In this document: positions 25,828 through 33,920 of the stretch, one piece after another
Layout: each line of letters begins with the position of its first letter
How positions within the stretch are numbered: position 1 is the first letter of the stretch
Source of the DNA: Nanobdellota archaeon
GTDB lineage: Archaea; Nanobdellota; Nanobdellia; Parvarchaeales; Parvarchaeaceae
Direction: 5' to 3'
Assembly (NCBI GenBank): GCA_021799085.1
Contig: JAJZBD010000008.1
Location: forward strand, 1 to 41,627
DNA: 41,627 bases
Translations under genes and position numbers: made by a program
Notes under the pieces: generated by a model
Database searches by the model: none
What the model was told of the DNA's origin: nothing
What the model saw: only the letters and a program-made list of their open reading frames with translations

Positions 25828-26360
25828 TGCATCTTTTTTATTATTGACAATGCATGTTTTTTCCTTGCTTCGTTTACTTTAACTGCGTTTACTCCTTTGC
25901 CTGGAACGCCCCAAGCAATTATGTCATTGTAATCTGATAAAACTATACATAAGGGGGCTGCTAGATCCTCTTCTCCGCTTATTTTTATTCCCACCTTCTT
26001 TTTGCCCATGTTTTTTCTGATTGCATAAAACAGCTCTTTTGTTATCTTTCCCGGTGGGTTTTTAACCCTTTCAATGTTTTTGTAGGCCTTTATTATCTGT
26101 TTCCCGTTGATTTTTCTCCTTTCTGTTTTAAGGTCGAATATGGCCATGTTAGGCGTTATGCCTGCAGATATTGCTGTAAGAGTTACCATGTCTCCAACAG
26201 TTATAACGTAGTTTTTCTTTTTTGAGATAAGCCCAATAAACTCCTTTCCGGAAAGGATTTTTCCATGCGATCCGGAAAGCAATGCCCTTGTCTCTTTGTT
26301 GAGCTCAATGGAATTACATTCTTCAAATAATTTCTCTAATTCGTTGTCTGGAGCTGTCAT
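25821..26360 (-). CDS. GTP-dependent dephospho-CoA kinase
   Basis: 179 aa, whole-length DUF359-type enzyme that makes CoA from dephospho-CoA using GTP, the archaeal final step. Motifs in order: 'VITVGDMVT' (52-60), 'NMAIFDLKTERR' with D76/K78/T79/E80, 'NPPGKIT' (101-107), 'GEEDL' (129-133) and 'WGVPGKGV' (150-157), which stands for the usual YGQP-x-x-G. It follows the histidine phosphatase gene with a 1-nt gap, so they are one operon. Confidence 0.93.
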   Translation of the reverse strand: MTAPDNELEKLFEECNSIELNKETRALLSGSHGKILSGKEFIGLISKKKNYVITVGDMVTLTAISAGITPNMAIFDLKTERRKINGKQIIKAYKNIERVKNPPGKITKELFYAIRKNMGKKKVGIKISGEEDLAAPLCIVLSDYNDIIAWGVPGKGVNAVKVNEARKKHALSIIKKMHQ

Positions 26361-26361
26361 T

Positions 26362-27000
26362 TTATTTATTTTCCTTCATTGCATGCTTTACTTTTTCCAA
26401 TATAGCGTCTGATATCACAGGGGCTCCGATTGCAAGTATCCTTTTGTTTTTGCTATCTAGAATGGTGAAATGTCCATGGTTAGCACGTATGCCCCAAACC
26501 CCAAATTCATCAAGGTCAAGAAAGTAAGCTATCACTGCTTTTATTATGTCTCCATGCGAAACCAATATTACATTTTCATTTTCCGGTATCTCTTTAAGTA
26601 AATCGGTAACTCTTTTCTCAACTTCTTCCCAGCTCTCCAAGCCATTTGGGTAACCGTTTAAAATCTCCTTTACATGCCAGTTATAATCGGTTTGATCCCC
26701 CTTATTATCGCTAGGTATCTGTTTGTTGTTGTAATTGCCCATCTGTCTCTCCTTTAGTCTTTCGTCCTTTTTCACTTTTAAACCGGTTATCTTTGATATT
26801 ATCTCTGCAGTCTGCGCGGCTCTTAAGATTGGACTGGATATGATTTCCTTTATGTTATCCAGCTTTTTCAATTCTTCTGCCGATTTTATGAGGTATTCCT
26901 CACCCTCTACAGTTAATGGATAACCGTCAATATCATGCGTCAAATAACCTTTTTTATTTGATTCGCTGAAGCCATGTCTTATAATTATTATTATCCCCAT
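26362..27000 (-). CDS. Histidine phosphatase superfamily protein (phosphoglycerate-mutase-like)
   Basis: 212 aa. Catalytic 'RHG' at 8-10, R60 in 'SSPILRAAQTA', likely acid E84 in 'RLKERQMG' and the second His in 'LVSHGD' (H149). The set is complete for an active branch-1 phosphatase or mutase. Substrate not readable; the operon with the dephospho-CoA kinase hints at a phosphometabolite. Confidence 0.9.
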   Translation of the reverse strand: MGIIIIIRHGFSESNKKGYLTHDIDGYPLTVEGEEYLIKSAEELKKLDNIKEIISSPILRAAQTAEIISKITGLKVKKDERLKERQMGNYNNKQIPSDNKGDQTDYNWHVKEILNGYPNGLESWEEVEKRVTDLLKEIPENENVILVSHGDIIKAVIAYFLDLDEFGVWGIRANHGHFTILDSKNKRILAIGAPVISDAILEKVKHAMKENK

Positions 27001-27063
27001 TTGAATTCAATTTAATCTCCTTTCACCAATATATCTAAATAACCGTTTTTAATACAAATACTT

Positions 27064-27648
27064 TTAATGAATTATATAAAAGCGGTATTCTTTGCGGAAT
27101 TCATCAAAAAGAATATCCGCTAATATTGCTGCTTTTCTCCTTTCAATACCCAGTTCATTCTCATCCCTGCATGGCTTCTGAGGCCTTAAATGTGAGTAAA
27201 CTTGTTCATCAAGTAACCATGTATTTCCGTTATTTTCTCTGTTGAATGCATTCAAAGCAACATAAAATCTTTTCAATGATTCTTTTAGATTGGCTTGGAT
27301 ATACTCTTCTTGTTTTGGGTTTAATTTTTCTATTGAATGTGAGTAATCCCGGAAGTCATATTCCTTTTTTAGAATACCAATCCAAGGGTAAGGGAGACCG
27401 GAGCCATTAACATGGCCAGCACAGGAAGAGTAAGTAGGAATCCCCAACAGGTTTAGGGCCTTTACTAATGGCAGTATTTCTTTGTCTATTTGCCCCTCTG
27501 AATTCTTTATTAGTATGTCATTGAGTGTTTTAGGGGGCCATTCCCTGAAAAACATATAAAGCCCTTCCACATTTATATTTGATTGGTTATCTCTTTTAAA
27601 ATTTGCTGTCTCTTGGTATCCTATAAGTGTAATTAACGCGTAAGCCAT
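27064..27648 (-). CDS. SC-x-GH motif protein of unknown function
   Basis: 194 aa. 'LGIPTYSSCAGHVNGSGLPYPWIGI' contains a strongly patterned S-C-A-G-H at 75-79, next to strands and followed by helices. I have seen similar 'T-x-x-SC-x-GH' proteins in small archaeal and bacterial genomes but cannot give a function; a metal or nucleotide site at Cys/His is inference. The first ATG overlaps the glycosyltransferase gene by 16 nt; an internal ATG at 27555 (MFFREWPP) may be the real start. Confidence 0.6.
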   Translation of the reverse strand: MAYALITLIGYQETANFKRDNQSNINVEGLYMFFREWPPKTLNDILIKNSEGQIDKEILPLVKALNLLGIPTYSSCAGHVNGSGLPYPWIGILKKEYDFRDYSHSIEKLNPKQEEYIQANLKESLKRFYVALNAFNRENNGNTWLLDEQVYSHLRPQKPCRDENELGIERRKAAILADILFDEFRKEYRFYIIH

Positions 27649-28883
27649 TTGTCGTGTTTATTCAGACTAAATATAGCATAGAGTGCCGTAAGGAACATTA
27701 CTAATAACATTATAGATCCGTACGACAAAAGCCTTAGCTTGTCTTTCTTCATGGTCTTTACTATAAGGTATATCATTATTAACGCGGACAGAATAGACAC
27801 TACCCTTAAGACAGTGTAAAGTGCAGAAAATGACTGCAAAACTCTGGGAACTGAAAAAAGCGAGTTCACAAGGATTTTTCCTCCATCAATTATGCCTCTT
27901 CTGAATATTATCCTTGCAAGCAATCCACCTCTTAATATTAGTTCTGCTAAAACAAGGAAGGGAAGCGTGTAAATGTAAAACATGAAAAAGGCGTATAAAG
28001 GCCCGTTTCTGAATATGCTTTTGTCTCTGAAGCTGTTTATGAAGTTTATGTATCCGGATCTAGACCATCTTATTGACTGCTTCACCAGATTTTTAAAGGA
28101 TTTTTGTCCTTTAGTCAAAACAACAACATTCTGGGCCATCTTGGTTTTGTATCCTAAGCTATTAACGTACTTTGTAATCATTATATCATCGCCTATAATC
28201 ATCTTTTTACCAAGGAACTTTGAATTTAGAAAATTGTTTGATGATACAAAATCTCTTATTATATTGGTTCTGTAAACAGCGCACTGACCGTTTATTACCA
28301 TAACCCTATCAAAATATGACATTGCCTTGAAGGACAGCTGCCTTAGTCTTTGGAGCATTTCCGAAGGATAATAGACAAATTTATTCTTTTCTTTTATAAT
28401 TCTTACTTCAGCACCAACACCCGCGGTCTTATCATCGAATTTACTGATTAGGTTCTCAACAGCTTTTTTTGGAAGAATTGTATCACTGTCTAAAAACATT
28501 ACATACTTGCTTTTTATTAGTTTTATTCCTGCTGCAAGTGCACCTTTTTTGCCTAAATTTTCAGGCAAGTAAACAAACTTCCCCTTGTTTCTTTCAGTTA
28601 TCTCTTTATATGGTGAGTAACATCCGTTTCCTATTACTATAAAGTTAGTTTCCTGTACTTTTACAGAGTCAATGCACTTTTCAAACAGTTTTTTATCTTC
28701 ATTGTATACTGGTATAAGTATAGTAAGTGAGTTCTTTGTATCTGCATTGTTTCCTGCCCATTCTTTCTTTTTATAGAAATAATATATAAGTATTATGTAT
28801 AAAGAAGAGGAAACAGAGATTATTATGGATATGTAAATATAAGTTAAATACAGGAAATGCGAATACACAACCATATCATTCAC
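27633..28883 (-). CDS. Membrane glycosyltransferase family 2, processive type
   Basis: 416 aa. One N-terminal helix (about 10-36), then a GT-A domain with 'TILIPVYNED', 'LDSD' (131-134), acceptor/acid 'GDD' (231-233) and 'QSIRW' (269-273), the D,D,D,Q-x-x-RW set of hyaluronan/cellulose synthase-like enzymes. Three to four helices follow (about 296-318, 360-380, 390-410). It joins sugars at the membrane and extrudes or attaches a glycan. The end overlaps the SC-x-GH gene. Confidence 0.9.
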   Translation of the reverse strand: MNDMVVYSHFLYLTYIYISIIISVSSSLYIILIYYFYKKKEWAGNNADTKNSLTILIPVYNEDKKLFEKCIDSVKVQETNFIVIGNGCYSPYKEITERNKGKFVYLPENLGKKGALAAGIKLIKSKYVMFLDSDTILPKKAVENLISKFDDKTAGVGAEVRIIKEKNKFVYYPSEMLQRLRQLSFKAMSYFDRVMVINGQCAVYRTNIIRDFVSSNNFLNSKFLGKKMIIGDDIMITKYVNSLGYKTKMAQNVVVLTKGQKSFKNLVKQSIRWSRSGYINFINSFRDKSIFRNGPLYAFFMFYIYTLPFLVLAELILRGGLLARIIFRRGIIDGGKILVNSLFSVPRVLQSFSALYTVLRVVSILSALIMIYLIVKTMKKDKLRLLSYGSIMLLVMFLTALYAIFSLNKHDKWLTR

Positions 28884-28969
28884 CAGCTTTTTAGCTATTT
28901 ATACCTATAATTAAGCAGATAAAGACTATATGAAAAATTTAATAAATGCTAATTGTATAAAGTAAAGAT

Positions 28970-29497
28970 ATGTCTGAGGAATCTACCGTTAAGGTGCACT
29001 TTAAGAAAATACACGTTATTGTAATAGCAGTAGTTGTAGTATTGGCGATAGCTTCATTTTATCTTTTAAGCCACAATAACAGTTCTATCTCAGTTAAAAG
29101 CGGAGATAATGTAACGGTATTCTATTCACTTTGGCTTTCAAACGGAACGCTTGTGCAAAGTAATTTTAATTCAACCCCTTTCAGCTTCATAGCTGGCTCT
29201 TCACAGGTAATCAAAGGCTTCAGCAATGCAGTCATAGGCATGAAGGAAGGGCAAACAAAAAATGTTACTTTGTCACCTAGCGAAGCATACGGTAATATTA
29301 ATAATTCACTTATAATAACTGTTCCGAGAGCTGACTTTGGCAATAACTCAATAGCAGTAGGGGAGCAGGTATCTAACGGAAATGGGGCTGCAGGAGTAAT
29401 CACTGCTTTAAACTCTACAAACGTTACGGTTAATTTTAATCCTCCTTTGGCAGGTAAAACTCTCATTTTTGAGATAAAGGTGATTAAAATTAATTAA
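28970..29497 (+). CDS. Membrane-anchored extracellular FKBP-type prolyl isomerase
   Basis: 175 aa. Helix about 14-33 anchors an outer FKBP domain of SlyD type: 'VTVFYSLWLSNGTLVQSN', 'SSQVIKGFSNAVIGMKEG', 'PSEAYGNINNSL', an insert-in-flap domain and 'NPPLAGKTLIFEI'. Many Asn-x-Ser/Thr sites are in the outer part. Helps secreted-protein folding. A TATA-like aaatttaataa is about 29 nt upstream. The next gene starts at the very next base. Confidence 0.93.
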   Translation: MSEESTVKVHFKKIHVIVIAVVVVLAIASFYLLSHNNSSISVKSGDNVTVFYSLWLSNGTLVQSNFNSTPFSFIAGSSQVIKGFSNAVIGMKEGQTKNVTLSPSEAYGNINNSLIITVPRADFGNNSIAVGEQVSNGNGAAGVITALNSTNVTVNFNPPLAGKTLIFEIKVIKIN

Positions 29498-29722
29498 ATG
29501 GCATTGAAACTCAATTCAATAGTCATAATAGGTTTAGCTTTGTTTATTATTGGTCTAATCCTTCCTTTTATTGATATTCTCATAATAAAGTCTTACGGTA
29601 AAGCCGCAGAATCAATAGGAAGCATCTTACTATTTACAAGTTTAGCTATTTTTGTAGCGGGGGTTATAGTAACGCTTGTAGGTTTTCATAAGCAAAGTAG
29701 GCAAACAATTTACAAACAGTGA
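29498..29722 (+). CDS. Small membrane protein, two helices
   Basis: 74 aa with helices at about 9-30 and 42-63 and a short basic tail. The ATG directly abuts the stop of the membrane FKBP gene, so it is co-translated with it. No family recognised. Confidence 0.7.
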   Translation: MALKLNSIVIIGLALFIIGLILPFIDILIIKSYGKAAESIGSILLFTSLAIFVAGVIVTLVGFHKQSRQTIYKQ

Positions 29723-29763
29723 AAAAGGATATATTTTTATAGCATAATTACATAGTATGCAAT

Positions 29764-31299
29764 ATGGACGATCCCACAGGCATGCAGACAAATCCAACAA
29801 GTATCCAGTTAGGTCCGATGCCTAATGGATCAAATAAGCACAAATATGTGGCAATAATTGCAATAATAGTTCTAGCAGTTTTCTTAGTATTCATCTTTGC
29901 ATCCTACGAAGGATACGTTCCATTCTTGAAGATTTCAACAACAAGCAATCCATATTACAGTGTATCTAATTTTAACCAGCTTGCTTCAGTTTCAGCCAAA
30001 CTTTCAAATACTAGCGGGCCTTTTAATATGTCTTACAGCATGCTTATAAGCTTAAATGCAGCCGCGGGCCCGGCAAGTTTTTCATTTAATCTCCCAATAA
30101 ATGGATATATCTCACACTATTCGCCATATACAAAGGAAGCCGCTAAAATAGATGTATTGTCTTTGTTGAAAAATATAGCTTCGGTAGATAAAAATGCAAA
30201 TATATCAACATTCCCGTCAGGTCTTTATTACATAAATTTAACAAGCATATCTAACAGGACTTATTCATCTCTTTGTATACCCTTTGAAATGATTTCGCAG
30301 ATGACAAATCAAACAATTACAGCAATTGGTGCATCAGTAAATGACACAAGTATAAACAACGCTTCTTTGCTTTGTCTTTCTTTGAAAACAGATAACGTAA
30401 GCAAAGTAGCAGGCAACATAACTTCTTTGCTAGGTAGCAACCTGAATAGCATAAACTTAAGCAAAGTTAACAATACAATCAGTAAATACTTACAAGTAAA
30501 ATACATAAAGGGTTCAAGTTATAATGGACAGGCATGCTCTATCCTTGATATAAACAGCACGGCAGAGTTCCAGAGTAAATATAATGCTTCAATCGGCTTT
30601 AGCTTCTGCTTCTCAAATAATTACGGAATTCCATTAGACGGCTCATTGGTAATTAACTTGACAAGGGATTCTGCTGCTATAGATAAGGCCTTGAACGCCA
30701 GTTTTAACATATCTAATCTTGTTTTATCGGCACAGCTTAAGTCATCTTTTAATCCAGCTCCAACTTCAGTTTCCAGTCTTTCTGTTCTTCCAAAAGGTTC
30801 GTATACAGTTAATCAAACACTACTTTCGCAGTTAATTGCGGCCGCAGAACTTTCAAGTGGTTCGCAGCCAACTACGGTTACAACACCGAAAGCCCTACTT
30901 TCATATGTGGATTCATATATCCCAGGCATGGTTTTTGCTAGTAACCTTAGCTATGACTATACAGGTTCTGTATATTATTACTTTTATCTAAATAACCCTT
31001 ATAAAGGGATATTCGAAATATTCTCTTCTTCCCCGTCAACTTATAATAATTTTAGTAGTTTATACGATTCATTATCATTTTTCTTCCCAAACAATTATAA
31101 TCTAACAATTGACGGACAACCGGCGTTTGGTTCTAACTCTACAAACATTGTCGATTATTCATACCAATTTTATACATTATATAATGGAATCGAGCTCAAT
31201 ATATTAGCTTCTGCTCCTTTGAATAGTAGTTATTTAAAGGAATTAAATGGCACAATTATGAAAATGGTGGAGAATTTGCCATTACATGACATAAGTTAA
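29764..31299 (+). CDS. Membrane-anchored Ser/Asn-rich surface protein
   Basis: 511 aa. A short cytosolic N-terminus and a single helix (about 28-47) precede about 460 outside residues that are full of Ser, Asn, Tyr and N-x-S/T sequons, with three to five Cys. No domain recognised. A TATA-like atatttttat about 29 nt upstream fits a leaderless start. It follows the membrane FKBP pair, which may fold it. Possibly a lineage-specific envelope protein. Confidence 0.8.
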   Translation: MDDPTGMQTNPTSIQLGPMPNGSNKHKYVAIIAIIVLAVFLVFIFASYEGYVPFLKISTTSNPYYSVSNFNQLASVSAKLSNTSGPFNMSYSMLISLNAAAGPASFSFNLPINGYISHYSPYTKEAAKIDVLSLLKNIASVDKNANISTFPSGLYYINLTSISNRTYSSLCIPFEMISQMTNQTITAIGASVNDTSINNASLLCLSLKTDNVSKVAGNITSLLGSNLNSINLSKVNNTISKYLQVKYIKGSSYNGQACSILDINSTAEFQSKYNASIGFSFCFSNNYGIPLDGSLVINLTRDSAAIDKALNASFNISNLVLSAQLKSSFNPAPTSVSSLSVLPKGSYTVNQTLLSQLIAAAELSSGSQPTTVTTPKALLSYVDSYIPGMVFASNLSYDYTGSVYYYFYLNNPYKGIFEIFSSSPSTYNNFSSLYDSLSFFFPNNYNLTIDGQPAFGSNSTNIVDYSYQFYTLYNGIELNILASAPLNSSYLKELNGTIMKMVENLPLHDIS

Positions 31300-31402
31300 T
31301 TTTATACTTGGCCGCAGGTTATTTTTAAAGCTAAAGAATTTTATTTAATTGATATTGTCTTTATACCTTAAAATGGTTTTAGTTTATTTACTATTTGTTT
31401 GT

Positions 31403-31738
31403 TTAATTTATTTTTTTAATCAAGGACTTTTGTTCTTTTCCACCTTCTATAGCGTATGAAAGGTAAAGAAAGAATAAGCCAAAGATAAGAGGATACAATA
31501 TAGCCCCTATTATGCCGTATTTTATATTGTTTGGTCCCGCTGCCAATGAATATGTAATTACTAGTATAAAGTTTGCAGATAAAAAGAATATAAAGTAATT
31601 TACAACGTTTTTAGATAGTTTTATTCTTTGCAAAGCTGCATTTCTGTAAATCCTAAAGTAGTGTATGAACCTAAGAAGGGAAAACAGCACAAATATTCCG
31701 CTTATTAACGCAATTATGCCCTCTATCTCAAGTATCAT
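31403..31738 (-). CDS. Two-gene membrane module, second protein (copy 1)
   Basis: 111 aa from the ATG at 31738, with three to four helices (about 5-24, 42-60, 66-88, 90-100) and basic loop 'RFIHYFRIYRNAALQRIK'. The start is set by a GGAGGT 4 nt upstream and an ATGA overlap with the first gene of the module; the longer reading from TTG 31750 would cover that ribosome site. The same arrangement recurs at 37118. Confidence 0.72.
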   Translation of the reverse strand: MILEIEGIIALISGIFVLFSLLRFIHYFRIYRNAALQRIKLSKNVVNYFIFFLSANFILVITYSLAAGPNNIKYGIIGAILYPLIFGLFFLYLSYAIEGGKEQKSLIKKIN

Positions 31739-32097
31739 ACAAACCTCCAAAAAGCCTTAAACCATAAAGTAATTACATATGAAACCAAAAGATAAGAAAA
31801 CACGCCTAAAAGCTGTGCTGCAATCACTAAATACAGCAATTTTAATATCTCCCCCAATACATACATTGAGAAAACCATTATGAAAAGAATAGTCGCAGCA
31901 ATCAGCAAGTAAATCTGGGTTGTTGATTTTTTAAGGTTTAGCGCCCAGACAAATATCGGAGCTCTGTCTTTTTTGTGCTTTTCGAGTATATAGATTAATA
32001 ACAAGGAAATAAAGGAAACAGCAACCACATTCACAAGTTCAAATATACCCCAAAACGCCTCAAACGCATAGTAAAAGTCCATTTTATTTAAAGCCAT
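31735..32097 (-). CDS. Two-gene membrane module, first protein (copy 1)
   Basis: 120 aa with four helices. The loop after helix 1 reads 'LEKHKKDRAPIFVWALN', matching 'LKHIKDKAPLTSYFLN' in the broken protein at 36748, and both proteins end in a Trp/Phe/Lys-rich tail (FKAFWRFV, FKRFRRFA). The gene pair overlaps by 4 nt. Family and function not recognised. Confidence 0.72.
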   Translation of the reverse strand: MALNKMDFYYAFEAFWGIFELVNVVAVSFISLLLIYILEKHKKDRAPIFVWALNLKKSTTQIYLLIAATILFIMVFSMYVLGEILKLLYLVIAAQLLGVFSYLLVSYVITLWFKAFWRFV

Positions 32098-32226
32098 TCG
32101 CGTAATAAAAAGGCTTAAATTTTGTCATCTTTTTTTGGCAGTAAGTTTAATATACTATTAGTTTCATTTTAATTGAATCTTGTATGGTTTCTGTACTGGA
32201 TAAATGAGGTTTTTGAGGTGAATTAG

Positions 32227-32646
32227 ATGGTAGACGAAGAGGTTAAAAAAGGGGATAAAATACAGGTAATATATACCGGTTATTTAGAAGACGGATCTGT
32301 TTTTGATTCTAACGAAGGAAAGGATGCACTATCCTTTGAGGTTGGGGCTGGCCAAGTTATAAAGGGTTTTGATGATGCCGTAGTAGGAATGAAGGTTGGA
32401 GAAAATAAGAGCATAACAATTAAACCGGAAGAAGCATATGGTGAAAGGCATGAAGAGATGGTAATAAAGATTCCAAAGACTCAATTTCAAGGGGAAGAAG
32501 TAAAAGAGGGTATGATGGTTAGTTCCAACAATGGGATGCAGGCTACAGTAGTCGCAGTAAATGAAAACGATGTAACGTTAGACTTTAATTTCCCATTAGC
32601 AGGAAAAACGCTAAAGTTTGACATAAAAGTAAAATCCATAAATTAA
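32227..32646 (+). CDS. Cytosolic FKBP-type prolyl isomerase (SlyD-like)
   Basis: 139 aa, the length of short archaeal FKBPs. 'VIYTGYLEDGSVFDSN', 'GQVIKGFDDAVVGMKVGE', 'PEEAYGERHEEMV', an insert-in-flap domain (about 76-120) and 'NFPLAGKTLKFDI'. Acts as a peptidyl-prolyl isomerase and chaperone. A GAGGTG about 7 nt before the ATG is the likely ribosome site. Paralogue of the membrane FKBP at 28970-29497. Confidence 0.95.
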   Translation: MVDEEVKKGDKIQVIYTGYLEDGSVFDSNEGKDALSFEVGAGQVIKGFDDAVVGMKVGENKSITIKPEEAYGERHEEMVIKIPKTQFQGEEVKEGMMVSSNNGMQATVVAVNENDVTLDFNFPLAGKTLKFDIKVKSIN

Positions 32647-32868
32647 TCGTGCAAAACTGTCACTTAGTAGGCTAATACCTTGGTGCGCTGTCTTAAATAT
32701 TTTTAATAAATTACTTAGAACTTGTAGTGCTTATCATAATACCGATATTTACACTGCTTATTGTATTTATAGGCTAATTAAAGCAATGTGTATAACATTA
32801 AAATATTGGTTAATACTTTGATTATATAGAACTTAAGGTATTTATACTAAAAGAACTATAAATAATAT

Positions 32869-33381
32869 ATGTCCCAAATTAAGATATACTCAACGAAAGA
32901 AGTTGATAAACCCTTTAGAGCATTAGCAATGAAGAAATTTGGATATAATAAAGGAGCTATAAGCAAGGCCGCAGAAGAAGCTTTGATAAGGTGGACCAAT
33001 ACTATATCTGCAATAAATCTCCTAATTGAAAAGATAGTAGAAAGATCAAAAAAAGATAGCAGGATATTGGCGGTTGTTTTATTCGGCAGCTATGCTAGAA
33101 AAGATCCAAATTTTAGAGACGTCGATGTAGGCTTATTGCTGTATGATGCAAAGGATTCTGTGAATGTATATTCTGATTATGTAACATTTATAGGTGGAGA
33201 AAACTACTTGGATCTTTCTGTAATCAATTCTCTTCCAATCAGGGTACAAAGCAGCATTTTTAATGATGCAATTATCTTATACAGTTCGAATGATTCTGCC
33301 TTATATGATTACACAATCAATTTAATAAAGAAATCAGCGGATTCAAGGCATCTACTGAATGAGGCATTGAAAACAATATGA
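32869..33381 (+). CDS. mntA: MntA-type nucleotidyltransferase antitoxin
   Basis: 170 aa. Minimal nucleotidyltransferase core 'VVLFGSYARKDPNFRDVDVGLLL' with G73-S74 and D84/D86 (GS-x9-DxD) and a likely third Asp in 'YLDLSVI'. The first 45 residues (KKFGYNKGAISKAAEEALIRW) look like a ribbon-helix-helix or similar DNA-binding arm. MntA antitoxins add AMP groups to the HepT toxin Tyr. TATA box tatttatact about 25 nt upstream gives a leaderless start. ATGA overlap with the toxin gene. Confidence 0.85.
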   Translation: MSQIKIYSTKEVDKPFRALAMKKFGYNKGAISKAAEEALIRWTNTISAINLLIEKIVERSKKDSRILAVVLFGSYARKDPNFRDVDVGLLLYDAKDSVNVYSDYVTFIGGENYLDLSVINSLPIRVQSSIFNDAIILYSSNDSALYDYTINLIKKSADSRHLLNEALKTI

Positions 33382-33818
33382 ACCAGGAAACCGTAAAAAA
33401 TAGGGTATTAGAGAAAGCTATTGATCTAGAAAGATTTTCAAAGGAACTTTCTCAGGTCCTGCCGAAAACGACAGATGAATACAAAAAAAGTAACATACTT
33501 GTTAAAAGCACAGTCGAAAGGCGACTTCAGTTAATAAGCGATACTGAGATAGACATACTTGCTATTCTCTACAAGGAATTGAAATTAAATATTGCAGGAG
33601 AAGACTTTTCATTAATTTCAATTTTTTCAGAGATTTTTAAGAACAATGTGAATGAAAAAATAAGAAGACTTAGAGAAATAAGAAATAAACTGATACATGA
33701 ATATAAAAGTGAACAGTTTGATGAGGAAGTTTTCAAAGTTGCTAGTGAAAATCTAGATGAAAGTGATGTGATATCAGAAATAAAACACATAGTTAATACT
33801 AAGTTAAATAATATTTAA
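33378..33818 (+). CDS. hepT: HepT-type HEPN toxin
   Basis: 146 aa, all-helical. 'EIRNKLIHEY' carries the HEPN RNase motif R-x4-H (R102, H107) and the Tyr two residues on (Y109), the RX4HXY form in which MntA AMPylates the Tyr to silence the toxin. Starts inside the stop of mntA. A T7 run just downstream (about 33834) may end transcription. Confidence 0.85.
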   Translation: MNQETVKNRVLEKAIDLERFSKELSQVLPKTTDEYKKSNILVKSTVERRLQLISDTEIDILAILYKELKLNIAGEDFSLISIFSEIFKNNVNEKIRRLREIRNKLIHEYKSEQFDEEVFKVASENLDESDVISEIKHIVNTKLNNI

Positions 33819-33879
33819 GTTACAATGCTGCTTTTTTTATAGCTTAAAACGTGCTTTATTGGTTATGCAACAGCCTCCT

Positions 33880-33913
33880 AAAATGATAATCTTTAAATAA
33901 TGTAAATCATTTT
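33880..33913. promoter_or_regulatory. Inverted half-sites flanking a TATA box
   Basis: aaaatgat (33880-33887) and its exact inverse atcatttt (33906-33913) lie on either side of the TATA box ctttaaataat (about 33890-33900) of the MFS gene at 33921. Their spacing, 26 nt centre to centre, would let a dimer span the TATA box. AT-rich, so chance cannot be excluded. Confidence 0.4.
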
Positions 33914-33920
33914 AAATAGT

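Noticed and set aside
32647..32868. Gene-free stretch checked for a tRNA or small RNA
   Set aside because: No T-arm-like sequence, no cloverleaf pairing and no C/D box pair that I could see.
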